In this document: positions 24,170-32,096 of the stretch, piece after piece | Position numbering within the stretch: the first letter of the stretch is position 1 | Layout: each line of letters begins with the position of its first letter | Source: a virus | Strand: one strand, 5' to 3' | IMG/VR virus record: IMGVR_UViG_3300025093_000054 | Coordinates: 1-37,806 of that record | Length of the DNA: 37,806 bases | Program-made: the position numbers and the translations under genes | Notes under the pieces: model-generated | What the model was told of the DNA's origin: nothing | Databases searched by the model: none | Seen by the model: only the letters and a program-made list of their open reading frames with translations

Positions 24170-24450
24170 CACACCAACCCTTCGATTGATCGACACGCGG
24201 CTTCCAGCCCACGAATGTAGGGGGTGTTGCGCCCGTCAGTCTTCGCTTCTTCAATGTCATGGCGAATAATTCGAGCGGCTACAGCCAGAACGCCTTCAAC
24301 ATTGTCTTCTGCGGCCAGCAATCCCGCCAGATCAACCAACGCGGTCAGTTCTGTTTTTCCGCGCCCACATGGTTCGTCTGTGCCGTCGATCCATGTGCGC
24401 CAATTGGCGTCGTCCTGATGTGTGCAGACTTTAATTGTTACGTCAGTCAT
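24169..24450 (-). CDS. Small protein, unknown
   Basis: This 93-aa protein opens MTDVTIKVCTHQDDANWRTW, with a probable beta hairpin and a GTDEPCGRG turn, then helical segments (ALVDLAGLLAAEDNVEGVLAV and EAACRSIEGLV). ATG overlaps the exonuclease TGA as ATGA, with GGAAG upstream, so it is co-translated with the exonuclease. No family is recognised. Confidence 0.65.
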   Translation of the reverse strand: MTDVTIKVCTHQDDANWRTWIDGTDEPCGRGKTELTALVDLAGLLAAEDNVEGVLAVAARIIRHDIEEAKTDGRNTPYIRGLEAACRSIEGLV

Positions 24451-25337
24451 TGTTTCTTCCATCCTGAAAACTGCTCGCAAAATTGTGCAATTGAACAATA
24501 GTTGCCAACGCACCTTGTCGCCTCACCGGGTCGGACTTCTATGTGCAACAGATCGTTCCCACCAATGAATGCCTCAGCGTCTTCTTGGCTGTCACACAGC
24601 CTCACAGCGCGCTTGCCACTCTTCTTCATGACCGCCCACTTGGTAGGCTTCTCCCAGCGATCTTGTTCAGAACATGTCGGCAGTTCATCGTATAGGTCGC
24701 GTTTGACCTGTGCATCCTGATGCACCGAGATGCGTTCATATACATACTGCTCCAGTTCTTCTGGCGGCATGAGCGGCAGATCAACAATGGCGACTGGTGC
24801 CTGCGGGTAATCGGGATCGAACTCTGCTTTTTTACGCTGCCAGTCACGAAGGATCGCACAGATGCGGATGCTGCTGACCTTACGGCCCTCAAACTCATGA
24901 CCCTTGGAGTTCTCCACCAGCCATGCGTAGCAGTTCTGCTGCAGTTCCCATTCACTCTTGCCAAGGATCACCGACCAGACGGACGTGACCTTGTAGTCCG
25001 TGATCTGGATGGTGCCGTCAGGTAAAAGCTCCTGATGATCAATGGCACCAGACAACGTCCAGCCTGCCACGTCAGCATACAGTCGCTCCTCCTTCACGAT
25101 CTTCTGATCATGATCGGCACCCTCAAGAACAGAATGCACGGCAGTGCCGAAGAGTGACCAGACCATGTCCGACACATCCTGTTCCACCTCGTCTTCGTGT
25201 TCTTCACGAAGCAGGCGGATGCGAGGGCTGTCTATCAGGGTGGTGACACTGATGTCAGAGTTGCCACGCGAATATTTTTCCGCACGGGCAAAATCAGCCA
25301 ATGCATCGGGCAAGCCGAATTTGTTTGTGATCTTCAT
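24447..25337 (-). CDS. PD-(D/E)XK exonuclease with C-terminal Cys cluster (Cas4/AddB-like)
   Basis: This 296-aa nuclease of the RecB/Cas4-like PD-(D/E)XK group should resect DNA ends for the annealing protein. Motifs are GTAVHSVLE (H68), SGAID (D100), TDYKVT (D114, K116) and the downstream ELQQNCYAWL (Q133, Y137). Cysteines C222, C276, C281 and C287 could hold a 4Fe-4S cluster, as in Cas4 and AddB. The start at 25337 is chosen because GAGGAAAAC precedes it and the promoter-like element lies just upstream; an ATG at 25367 would add ten residues and overlap the -10 box. It heads the leftward recombination operon. Confidence 0.85.
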   Translation of the reverse strand: MKITNKFGLPDALADFARAEKYSRGNSDISVTTLIDSPRIRLLREEHEDEVEQDVSDMVWSLFGTAVHSVLEGADHDQKIVKEERLYADVAGWTLSGAIDHQELLPDGTIQITDYKVTSVWSVILGKSEWELQQNCYAWLVENSKGHEFEGRKVSSIRICAILRDWQRKKAEFDPDYPQAPVAIVDLPLMPPEELEQYVYERISVHQDAQVKRDLYDELPTCSEQDRWEKPTKWAVMKKSGKRAVRLCDSQEDAEAFIGGNDLLHIEVRPGEATRCVGNYCSIAQFCEQFSGWKKQ

Positions 25338-25357
25338 GTTTTCCTCGCTTTTCTGTG

Positions 25358-25386
25358 AGTATTTCATTAGAGTTTGTTTGAGTCAA
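25358..25386 (-). promoter_or_regulatory. Candidate leftward sigma70-type promoter
   Basis: On the minus strand TTGACT (25386-25381) and AATACT (25363-25358) are separated by 17 bases and end about 20 bases before the exonuclease start. The placement suits the whole leftward recombination operon. Confidence 0.45.
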
Positions 25387-25407
25387 GTAGAAAGATTTGG
25401 GGGCGGT

Positions 25408-25782
25408 ATGGATAGCGTAAGGTTCGAAGTTCTGGGGGAGCCAGCATCGAAGGCGAACAGCCGAAAGGCAGTGGTCATTCGCGGGCGTCCGGCATTCATC
25501 AAGTCGGACAAGGCGCGGAAGTACGTCGCCACCTTTCAGGATCAATGCCCTCAGCTGGAGGTGCCGTTCGAATGTGATGTGAAAGTGGAGATGGTGATCT
25601 ACTATGCCACCCGACGCCCTGACCTAGACGAGAGCCTCATCCTCGACTGCATGCAGGGTGCCGTCTACAAAAACGACCGGCAGGTAAAGCAGAAGATGAT
25701 TTACTGGGGGCTGGATAGGGAGAACCCAAGGACGATCATCAAGGTCAGTCCATGCAATCCAGATATTTTCCCTAATATATAA
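25408..25782 (+). CDS. rusA: RusA-like Holliday junction resolvase
   Basis: This 124-aa protein of the RusA family resolves four-way junctions as a dimer. The catalytic acidic residues are visible as D72 and D74 in TRRPDLDES and D90 in VYKNDRQV, matching the usual RusA arrangement. The N-terminus VRFEVLGEPASKANSRK also fits. The start ATG 25408 follows GGGGGCGGT. It runs rightward, divergent from the exonuclease, and ends in an AT-rich region before the primase-helicase gene. It likely processes recombination or replication intermediates before packaging. Confidence 0.88.
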   Translation: MDSVRFEVLGEPASKANSRKAVVIRGRPAFIKSDKARKYVATFQDQCPQLEVPFECDVKVEMVIYYATRRPDLDESLILDCMQGAVYKNDRQVKQKMIYWGLDRENPRTIIKVSPCNPDIFPNI

Positions 25783-25875
25783 TATATATATACTATACCC
25801 CCCCCTTATGGGGGGGTATTATTATTACATATATGTTATTGTTTATAATAGATTATATTTGGGCTGATAAAAATC
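25774..25875. other. AT-rich region with GC hairpin, possible replication origin
   Basis: Apart from one hairpin this stretch is nearly all A and T. The hairpin has a 10-bp stem, ATA plus seven C at 25795-25804 pairing with seven G plus TAT at 25810-25819, with a five-base loop. The region lies between RusA and primase-helicase genes. The hairpin lacks a proper T-run, so it is a poor intrinsic terminator. An unwinding element of a replication origin is possible by position and composition. Confidence 0.45.
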
Positions 25876-25879
25876 CAAA

Positions 25880-25908
25880 TTGACTTCTGCGCTGCCCGCG
25901 CCTAGCAT
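25880..25908 (+). promoter_or_regulatory. Candidate promoter for primase-helicase
   Basis: TTGACT at 25880-25885 and TAGCAT at 25903-25908 are separated by 17 bases and sit 28 bases before the GTG start. The -10 match is weak (four of six). It lies just downstream of the AT-rich hairpin region. Confidence 0.35.
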
Positions 25909-25935
25909 GCAAGGATCAGTTAAAAGGAGCCTGAC

Positions 25936-27717
25936 GTGCAGCTTGAAGAGCGACTGCGCGGGGAGGCATACAGACTGGGCCAAGGGCAACACAAGATTGC
26001 CTGTCCGGCATGTAGCCATAACCGCAAGAAGAAAACAGAACGAACCCTTTCACTCAGAATAGAACATGACCGCGCCTTGTTTCAGTGCTGGCACTGCGGA
26101 CAGCAGGGCATTGTTCCTATGAGAGAAGATATAGTGAAGGTGCGACCCATGCCTGTGGCAAAACCAATACAGACATCACCTCTGTCCGACGAGGCACTGC
26201 AATTCCTGAAGTCCCGTGGCATCTCTCAGGAGACAGCAGAGAAGGCCGGGGTCAGATCAGCCCAGCACTGGATAAAATCCATCGGCAAAGAAACCGAATG
26301 CCTGTTCTTCAACTACACGAACAAGGGGCAGACCTACGCATCGAAGATCAGATCAGCAGAAGCAAAGGGCTTCTCCTGCAATGGCTCACCGCAGAGCCTG
26401 TTCAACATCGAAGCTGTGGCACCCAATGACTGGATGATCATAGCCGAAGGCGAGATGGATGTTCTGGCGTTCATGGAAGCCGGATATGAAAGCGCAGTTT
26501 CCGTTCCGAATGGCTCACCTCCGAAGGTCGTGAACGGCCAGATTGATCCAGAAGACGATAGCAAGTTCCGCTTTGTGTGGGACGCAAAGAAACAAATCGA
26601 TCAGGCAGGCAAGGTCATCATTGCCACTGATGCTGACGAGCCGGGTCAGGCCATGGCGGAAGAGATAGCACGCCGCATTGGCAAGGATCGCTGCTACACC
26701 GTCACATTCCCGGACGGATGCAAGGACGCCAATGATGTGCTGATGAAGCACGGCACCAGTGGTGTGGACGATCTGGTGACACACTCCAAGCCGTGGCCTG
26801 TGGCCGGTCTCTACGACGCATCGAACTTCTTCGACCAGTTGGATGAGATTTACGAGAAGGGTATGGGCAGCGGGGAAAGCACAGGCTACCCCAACGTGGA
26901 TGAACTTTACACAGTGGTGACGGGGCAGCTGACAGTGGTGACCGGACATCCATCATCGGGCAAGTCAGAGTTCATTGACCAGATCATGGTCAACATGGCG
27001 CAAAAGAACGGATGGAAGTTTGCGATCTGTTCGTTCGAAAACGAACCACGTTTGCACATTGCCAAGCTGATCAGCAAGTTCACACGCAAACCATTCTTCG
27101 AAGGCGCAACGGATCGCATATCACAGACCGATCTGAAGCGTGGGAAAGAATTTGTTCAATCGCACTTTTCTTTTTTGTATCAAGCAGATGGATCGCTGTC
27201 TTCTGTGGACAGCATCATTGAACGCCTGAAGGTTGCCGTGATGAGGCACGGCGTGAGGGGCGCGATCATAGACCCGTACAACTACATCCAGAAGGGACGT
27301 GATGTCAGTGAAACCGATTGGGTTTCAGATGTCCTGACCAAGCTGCGTGTCTTTGCGCAGGCGCATGGCATCCACCTATGGTTTGTTGCCCACCCCACAA
27401 AAATGATGCGGGACAGCAGCGGTAATGTGCCACCACCAAAAGGATACGATATCTCTGGATCAGCGGCGTGGTTTGCAAAGGCAGACATCGGCCTGACCGT
27501 ACATCGTCCTGACCCCGTTGGATCAATGACCTCAGAGATACATGTCTGGAAGTCCCGCTTTTCATGGGTGGGAAAGCAGGGAAAGACAGAGCTTGATTTC
27601 GATGTAGCCACATCGACGTACAGGCAGCACGTCCACGATCCGTTCCTACATGGTCCGGCACCCGTGAAGCCAGTCGCCTATGTGGACGACGATGACGATG
27701 AGGAATATCCGTTCTAA
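25936..27717 (+). CDS. Bifunctional primase-helicase (T7 gp4/Twinkle-like)
   Basis: This 593-aa replicative protein has a zinc-binding primase domain with C23, C26, C51 and C54 (CPAC, CWHC). A TOPRIM domain has E171 in IIAEGEMDVL and D232xD234 in ATDADEPG. A RecA-type DnaB-family helicase has Walker A GHPSSGKS (337-344), Walker B GAIIDPYNYI, and a later HLWFVAHPTKM and SGSAAWFAKADIG segment. The C-terminus is acidic (DDDDDEEYPF), likely for protein contacts as in T7 gp4. The start is GTG with AAGGAG upstream. No DNA polymerase gene follows: two terminators and a leftward block come next. The polymerase is outside the window or the host's. Confidence 0.92.
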   Translation: MQLEERLRGEAYRLGQGQHKIACPACSHNRKKKTERTLSLRIEHDRALFQCWHCGQQGIVPMREDIVKVRPMPVAKPIQTSPLSDEALQFLKSRGISQETAEKAGVRSAQHWIKSIGKETECLFFNYTNKGQTYASKIRSAEAKGFSCNGSPQSLFNIEAVAPNDWMIIAEGEMDVLAFMEAGYESAVSVPNGSPPKVVNGQIDPEDDSKFRFVWDAKKQIDQAGKVIIATDADEPGQAMAEEIARRIGKDRCYTVTFPDGCKDANDVLMKHGTSGVDDLVTHSKPWPVAGLYDASNFFDQLDEIYEKGMGSGESTGYPNVDELYTVVTGQLTVVTGHPSSGKSEFIDQIMVNMAQKNGWKFAICSFENEPRLHIAKLISKFTRKPFFEGATDRISQTDLKRGKEFVQSHFSFLYQADGSLSSVDSIIERLKVAVMRHGVRGAIIDPYNYIQKGRDVSETDWVSDVLTKLRVFAQAHGIHLWFVAHPTKMMRDSSGNVPPPKGYDISGSAAWFAKADIGLTVHRPDPVGSMTSEIHVWKSRFSWVGKQGKTELDFDVATSTYRQHVHDPFLHGPAPVKPVAYVDDDDDEEYPF

Positions 27718-27814
27718 CAATATGATGTGCCGATTGACCATCAGCAAACAAGATGTTACATCTTGAGCGGGTTGTTTTCCTCCTGAAATAAACTCGCTCT
27801 TTACTGATAACTTT

Positions 27815-27841
27815 GGGGGTGGCTGTGCCACCCCCTTTTTT
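27815..27841 (+). terminator. Intrinsic terminator after primase-helicase
   Basis: The stem GGGGGTGGC / GCCACCCCC with a three-base loop is followed by six T. It ends rightward transcription of the RusA and primase-helicase island. Confidence 0.9.
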
Positions 27842-27844
27842 CAT

Positions 27845-27870
27845 AAAAAAAACGGGACCGAAGTCCCGTT
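27845..27870 (-). terminator. Intrinsic terminator of the second leftward block
   Basis: Read on the minus strand, AACGGGAC-TTCG-GTCCCGTT is followed by a T-run (A45-A52 on the plus strand). It is a textbook UUCG-loop terminator, back to back with the rightward one. Confidence 0.92.
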
Positions 27871-27909
27871 AGTTGTAGGCGGTGCATAGGAGTGCAACCT
27901 GATGCACGA

Positions 27910-28122
27910 TCAGTGTACCACACGATCCCGGTTTGCTTCAACATTTCCAGCCACACAAAATGCCGTGCCGACGAAAATCTTATCCAACTGATCTTCGAAA
28001 CTGTAGGCAACGATTATGGCTGCAAGGATGTTGCAAACTAAGTCCATGTCAATGTTGTCCGGCATAACATCAAGCATGTCCGAAATCATTTTCATTTTTT
28101 CTTCGATGGGCGTGTTAGCCAT
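27910..28122 (-). CDS. Small helical protein, last gene of the leftward block
   Basis: This 70-aa protein has an acidic Met-rich start (MANTPIEEKMKMISDMLDVM) and a hydrophobic central helix (DLVCNILAAIIVAYSF). GGAGG lies 11 bases upstream within the end of the preceding gene, which it overlaps by eight bases. The terminator follows within 40 bases. Function unknown. Confidence 0.65.
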   Translation of the reverse strand: MANTPIEEKMKMISDMLDVMPDNIDMDLVCNILAAIIVAYSFEDQLDKIFVGTAFCVAGNVEANRDRVVH

Positions 28123-28819
28123 TGGTGAAAGCCTCCATGATTTTAGAACGTATTCTGCGGTTCAGTAGATTTTGAGCCTTCTTGAACTCTGTGCCATAGG
28201 CTGTGATGCCGTTGGCCTTTGCAACCCATCCCTCTTCTAGGAAGAGACGATTGCCCGGCTCCCTCTTGAGCGCGACAACTTCGTACAGTTCGTTGTCCAG
28301 CTGCGGTGATGTTCGTGGCTTGGCAGACATGATGAAGCGAACCCCATCTCCACCGTGAACTGATGCCAGCTCCCTATTGTAAACGCTGTAGAGCCAACCC
28401 GGAGGTATGCCCAGAGTGTGATCCCCAAAGTACGAAGTCTTCCGTTCGAACGTGGGGTTCCTTGACGTGACAACGGAAAAAGAAATTGAACTGTGCATAT
28501 CATTCACCACTCGCTCTGCGCTCTGTCTGCCTTGAGCGATGATCTGCCCCAGCCTTGTGCCAGCGCCATAGCCTGAAGGACTTCGAAGTTCTTCTCTTGC
28601 TGCGCGTAGTGCCGCACAGTATTCGCCATAATTGCGCCGCACCACCCAGTCTGCAAGATTACCAAGCTTCTTGCGGAGATCGGATGTTCTAATACTAGAT
28701 GCCGCTTTGCCACGATGCCAATAACGTTTGTCTTCGCCCTTCAGATTGTAGAGATCATCAAAAACTTTGATATGCTTTTTGATCTCTAGGGTCCGTTGGT
28801 AAGTTTCAAGATAGGACAT
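28115..28819 (-). CDS. 234-aa protein, unknown
   Basis: This is a soluble protein with a helical N-terminal half rich in Lys, Arg and Tyr (YLETYQRTLEIKKHIKVF; RTSDLRKKLGNLADWVV) and a mixed C-terminal half with aromatic strands (SVYNRELASVHGGDGVRF, LDNELYEVVALKREP, GNRLFLEEGWV). The start at 28819 follows GGAGGGC. A copy of the recurrent palindrome lies just upstream. It sits directly downstream of the vWA gene and may act with it. No family is recognised. Confidence 0.68.
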   Translation of the reverse strand: MSYLETYQRTLEIKKHIKVFDDLYNLKGEDKRYWHRGKAASSIRTSDLRKKLGNLADWVVRRNYGEYCAALRAAREELRSPSGYGAGTRLGQIIAQGRQSAERVVNDMHSSISFSVVTSRNPTFERKTSYFGDHTLGIPPGWLYSVYNRELASVHGGDGVRFIMSAKPRTSPQLDNELYEVVALKREPGNRLFLEEGWVAKANGITAYGTEFKKAQNLLNRRIRSKIMEAFTNG

Positions 28820-28834
28820 GTTGCCCTCCAATTT

Positions 28835-28850
28835 GTTCGTTTGAACTTTT
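28835..28850 (+). promoter_or_regulatory. Recurrent near-palindrome, copy 4
   Basis: GTTCGTTTGAAC at 28835-28846 is followed by TTTT. It lies 16 bases upstream of the leftward 234-aa gene, next to its ribosome-binding site, yet its TTTT tail points rightward. Confidence 0.5.
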
Positions 28851-28860
28851 ATGCGGGCGA

Positions 28861-29985
28861 TCACGCCGCCCGCAGATATGTCGTTTCTCCCCATGGGGCA
28901 GGCTTTGCTTGCTCCCAGCATGACACCCACAGCACAGGGAAGTGTGGCTCATCAGGGAAGTCGAAGACCTGCAGATCAGTGAGGTAAACCATTTGATCCA
29001 CGTCGATATGATTGTCTTCAATGTAGTCAAAGACGGGCGTCACCAGTGTGCCGCCACGACCACCAACCTGAATGTCTTCGATCAACTCGCCCTGCTCATA
29101 GCGCCGTACCGAATTGACCTTGGTGTCGCACACAATGACCGTGATGGAGGTCGGCTGCATGTCTTCGCTGATTGCGTTCATCTCACCAAGGAACTGTGCA
29201 AGCTCAACGCTATCGACAGACCCGCTGCTGTCCACTCCGACAACGATGTTGCCGACACCGATCTTGCTGATGCTCGGAGCGATGATGCGTTCTGCGTGGA
29301 AGAGCTTACGCTGTGGACGCCGCATGCTGTAGTCATCGGGTTGCTCGCCAGCAAAGAACCTGCGCATCGTATCGCGGTAGTCGATCTGACTGCGCTTCAT
29401 GCGGTTCACAAGTTCTTGGATGTCAGCAGGCAGCTTGCCAACAGCACGCGCTGCGTTTGCTGCCATCATGACCTTGCCGTCGATGTCGGCTTCCATTTGC
29501 TTGACCTCGGCATCCGACAGGCTTTGACCGTCTTCACCCTTGGCGTCCTGCACCTCGCCCATGCCAGCGCCATCGGACATCTGTTCGTCATCGTCTTGCG
29601 GCAGGCGATCATAGATAGCCTCAGCAGACAGGTTGTCGTACTGCGGATCATGCAGCCTGTCTTTCGGCAGCTTGAACCCCGCCCTGAGAATGATGGGGTT
29701 GATGGCAAAGTCGCAGGCTATGTTCCACCGCATGAACTCACGGGTGCCACGGCGCAGCATGTGCTTGAACACGATGTGCAGTACCTCATGTGCCATGACA
29801 CCAAGCAGTTCCTCCTCCTCGGTGTCATTCACAAACTGCTCACCCCAGCGAATGAATTTGCCGTCGGTGGACATCGTGGGGATGTCGGCCTGCTCGACCC
29901 TGACGGACAGTGCCACGCTCCCAAAGAAGGGATGCGATAGCACCAGCCGCGTGATTGCGCGGGAGATTTTGAGTTGTGCGTCCAT
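28861..29985 (-). CDS. vWA-domain protein with metallopeptidase-like N-terminus (DUF2201-type)
   Basis: This is a 374-aa protein. Residues 60-100 carry HEVLH (H66, E67, H70) and WNIACDFAIN (D92), the zinc-peptidase-like N-terminal domain of DUF2201-type proteins. An acidic linker follows. Residues about 245-374 form a von Willebrand A-like domain with a MIDAS site: D252-S-S-G-S256, T313 in GGTLVTP and D337 in LTDLQ. AGGTGAAGT precedes ATG, eight bases after the MoxR stop. Pairs of MoxR AAA+ and vWA proteins usually act as remodelling or chaperone complexes; here they probably act on a phage or host target that is not known. From memory, N4-like phages carry a similar pair. Confidence 0.85.
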   Translation of the reverse strand: MDAQLKISRAITRLVLSHPFFGSVALSVRVEQADIPTMSTDGKFIRWGEQFVNDTEEEELLGVMAHEVLHIVFKHMLRRGTREFMRWNIACDFAINPIILRAGFKLPKDRLHDPQYDNLSAEAIYDRLPQDDDEQMSDGAGMGEVQDAKGEDGQSLSDAEVKQMEADIDGKVMMAANAARAVGKLPADIQELVNRMKRSQIDYRDTMRRFFAGEQPDDYSMRRPQRKLFHAERIIAPSISKIGVGNIVVGVDSSGSVDSVELAQFLGEMNAISEDMQPTSITVIVCDTKVNSVRRYEQGELIEDIQVGGRGGTLVTPVFDYIEDNHIDVDQMVYLTDLQVFDFPDEPHFPVLWVSCWEQAKPAPWGETTYLRAA

Positions 29986-29993
29986 ACTTCACC

Positions 29994-31013
29994 TCACAGT
30001 ATCAGGCTGCGGCCATCGGCCATGACCCATTTGCGGAAAGCCTCGACCTGCTTGATGCTGCCGTCACGATTGACTGCATCCTTCAGGGCGAAGGCGGCGA
30101 ACTCTTTCTGCGGAATGCGTGACAGGTAGCGGATCACGTTGCCGACATTCGACTTCGATGCACGCACAGACAGCGCGGCACAGATCGCGTACAGGACAGC
30201 TGGATCGCTCGGCACATCAGCTGCGTCTGGATTAGCGATCAGATCATCCATGTCCGGCACGCTGTCGTACATCTTCATGAACCCCAAGAAGTCTGCCGTT
30301 GCGCCACGCCCGACCTGACCGGCGATAGCCTCATTCAGGCAGACAGGGTCCAGACCCCAGCTTAGGATCGAACTGACACGCTCCCATGACCGGGGCGATG
30401 CGGATGCATTGGCGTCCCGCTCGAACTTGTGCAGCCACTCTGGCCGGAACCGGAGGAAGGCACACACGCGCTCGTCTATCTTCTTGCTGTAGAAATACGC
30501 GATGGTATCTTCCAGATCGGCTTCGATCTCAAGAAACATCAGGCGATCCTTCAGGTGGCTCGGCGTGTTGTTGGTGCCAGCCCGATCTGAAGTGCGGTTG
30601 CCCGCCGCCACAACCACCCAGCCTTCCGGCAGGTGGTGCGGGCCAACGCGACGTTCGTTCACGACCTGCGCTCCAATGTTCTGGTTGGCAACGGGTGCCT
30701 GTGGCATTTCGTCAAGGAACAAGATGCCCTCGCCATCGTCTGGCATCCAGTCGGGGCGCAGACGCTCCATTTTGTCGCCCTCCTTGGTGGGGACAACCCA
30801 CCCTGCCAACTCACCAGCGTCGTACTGGGCGAGGGGCAGGGTGCGGCACTCAATGCCACGCCGTGCTGCCTCATCCTTGACTGCGGTGGTCTTGCCGATA
30901 CCCGGTCCTGAGATCAGGTAGGGGATGACGTACTCGGCGTCACGCCCGTTCCGCGTAGACATGGCGTGGTCGATGGCCTTGGACGCGATGGTCATTGCTT
31001 GTGAGAGTTTCAT
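29994..31013 (-). CDS. MoxR-type AAA+ ATPase
   Basis: This 339-aa AAA+ protein has Walker A SGPGIGKTT (K41), Walker B ILFLDE (D101, E102), sensor 1 AAGN (N139) and a KDR arginine-finger-like segment (R157), with a helical lid domain after residue 210. The start at 31013 overlaps the previous TGA as ATGA, with GGAG upstream. The vWA partner is directly downstream, so the two should form one functional unit. McrB-like ATPases are an alternative relationship, but no McrBC nuclease partner is visible. Confidence 0.88.
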   Translation of the reverse strand: MKLSQAMTIASKAIDHAMSTRNGRDAEYVIPYLISGPGIGKTTAVKDEAARRGIECRTLPLAQYDAGELAGWVVPTKEGDKMERLRPDWMPDDGEGILFLDEMPQAPVANQNIGAQVVNERRVGPHHLPEGWVVVAAGNRTSDRAGTNNTPSHLKDRLMFLEIEADLEDTIAYFYSKKIDERVCAFLRFRPEWLHKFERDANASASPRSWERVSSILSWGLDPVCLNEAIAGQVGRGATADFLGFMKMYDSVPDMDDLIANPDAADVPSDPAVLYAICAALSVRASKSNVGNVIRYLSRIPQKEFAAFALKDAVNRDGSIKQVEAFRKWVMADGRSLIL

Positions 31014-31222
31014 TGCGATTTCTCCTTCAGTCGCTCTTTCAGTTTTTGAATTTGATTGCGGGCCTGACGCATCTGCATCATGTCGGACCCGATTTCTGCG
31101 CTCACCCATGACGGGCGAACGCCATCACCGTAGCGTGCCAGCACGCTGTCGATGCCGTCCTGCGTGTGACGCAGGAATGCTTCGAGGTCAGAGACCTCAC
31201 GTTTGATTTCTTCGATGGTCAT
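31010..31222 (-). CDS. Small coiled-coil protein upstream of MoxR
   Basis: This 70-aa, charged, helical protein (TIEEIKREVSDLEAFLRHTQ; QARNQIQKLKERLKEK) likely forms a coiled coil. The start at 31222 lies six bases after the previous stop. Its TGA overlaps the MoxR ATG, so the two products are translationally coupled and may interact. No family is recognised. Confidence 0.6.
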   Translation of the reverse strand: MTIEEIKREVSDLEAFLRHTQDGIDSVLARYGDGVRPSWVSAEIGSDMMQMRQARNQIQKLKERLKEKSQ

Positions 31223-31227
31223 GCTTG

Positions 31228-31479
31228 TCACCATTCCAATGGATGCCCACAGTGCGGGCATTCGGTTTCAGCATCGATGTCTTCTTCGTCTTCCAAGACC
31301 TCAGCGACGAGGCCAAACCAGTCGGTTTTTGCAAGGTCAATTGCGCCCTGCACAAATGCAGGGTGAAACAGCAAGCGTAGGTTCTCAGGCCGACGAATGA
31401 ACTCAAGCGCCTCGGCCTTGTCCTGATCAGTGCCTTGCAGCTGCTTGAACAGAGTATTGACGGTTTCTTCGACGGTCAT
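31228..31479 (-). CDS. Small protein with C-terminal CxxC
   Basis: This 83-aa, mostly helical protein (ETVNTLFKQLQGTDQDKAEA) has an acidic linker (DEEDIDAE) and one CPHC knuckle near the C-terminus. A single CxxC is not a full zinc site, so metal binding would need a dimer or another protein. GGGGG lies upstream of ATG. Function unknown. Confidence 0.6.
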   Translation of the reverse strand: MTVEETVNTLFKQLQGTDQDKAEALEFIRRPENLRLLFHPAFVQGAIDLAKTDWFGLVAEVLEDEEDIDAETECPHCGHPLEW

Positions 31480-31480
31480 A

Positions 31481-32050
31481 TCACAGCCCCCAGTTGCTTG
31501 CGCAGATGGGGCCGATCCCCATTTCGATGGACACAGGGTCGGTCAGCTTGCGACCGCAGCAGGAACACACGCCCGTCAGTTTGCCGTGCTTCACAGCCTC
31601 ACCACGCGGGTCTTGTGCCACTGCCACCACAGCATCAGCGGTGGCCGGTGCGCAGGCGGATGACGGCACGAAAGAACCGGCCATGATCTTGCCTTGGTAG
31701 TCCGGCCCACGCTTGACGTAGACAGCGCCAGCGTTCTTGCCATGGGCAGGTGCCAGCGAGAATGCCAACTCAGCTGCGCGGAACACCGGGCGTTTGACCT
31801 TGGCATTGTCCAGCAGGTCTTTGATGCGCGACACATCAACAGAACGCTTCATGCTGGCCTTACGCTGTGCCGTGGCTCTGGTCTTGCGGATCGTCCGCTC
31901 GGCTGCGTCCCATTGCTTTTCGGACAGATCGCCCTTGCGGTGGTACTGGGTGATCAGGGAGTGAGCGAAGCTGTTCCAATCGGACATGCTCTGCAATCCG
32001 ATTATGATCTCTTCGTACTCCATGACATCTTCGTTTTGTTCGACTGACAT
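31481..32050 (-). CDS. Protein with C-terminal zinc-ribbon (DUF6011-like)
   Basis: This is a 189-aa protein. The C-terminal motif CSCCGRKLTDPVSIEMGIGP followed by ICASNWG is the DUF6011-type treble clef found in many phage and actinobacterial proteins. The N-terminal part is helical and basic (RKTRATAQRKASMKRSVDVS), perhaps nucleic-acid-binding. GGAGGGC lies upstream of ATG at 32050. Function unknown; it sits two genes above the MoxR pair. Confidence 0.7.
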   Translation of the reverse strand: MSVEQNEDVMEYEEIIIGLQSMSDWNSFAHSLITQYHRKGDLSEKQWDAAERTIRKTRATAQRKASMKRSVDVSRIKDLLDNAKVKRPVFRAAELAFSLAPAHGKNAGAVYVKRGPDYQGKIMAGSFVPSSACAPATADAVVAVAQDPRGEAVKHGKLTGVCSCCGRKLTDPVSIEMGIGPICASNWGL

Positions 32051-32076
32051 CTCAGCCCTCCTCAGTTGCTCAGAAT

Positions 32077-32096
32077 GCCAGCCCCTCAAGGCTGGC
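32077..32096 (-). repeat. Intercistronic hairpin, family member 1
   Basis: A seven-bp stem GCCAGCC / GGCTGGC with a six-base loop overlaps the last codons and stop of the 77-aa gene and precedes the start of the leftward 189-aa gene. It is followed in sense direction by the family tail ATTCTGAGCAAC. Confidence 0.7.

Noticed and set aside
23185-24189. Long (334-codon) rightward open frame antisense to several leftward genes
   Set aside because: It runs opposite to at least five small genes with ribosome-binding sites and ATGA overlaps. Its product is Leu/Pro/Ser/Cys-rich, as expected for the complement of Lys/Glu/Ala-rich coiled-coil genes.
24485-24496. Palindrome copy inside the exonuclease gene as a regulatory site
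   Set aside because: It encodes part of the conserved Cys cluster (NYCSIAQF) and lacks the TTTT tail, so codon constraint is enough to explain it.
25858-25870. TATATT and GATAAA as further -10 boxes in the AT-rich region
   Set aside because: The region is so AT-rich that -10-like hexamers are expected by chance, and no -35 with 16-18 base spacing was found.
27801-28010. Leftward 69-codon frame across the terminators
   Set aside because: It reads through both terminator hairpins and overlaps the supported 70-aa gene in another frame.
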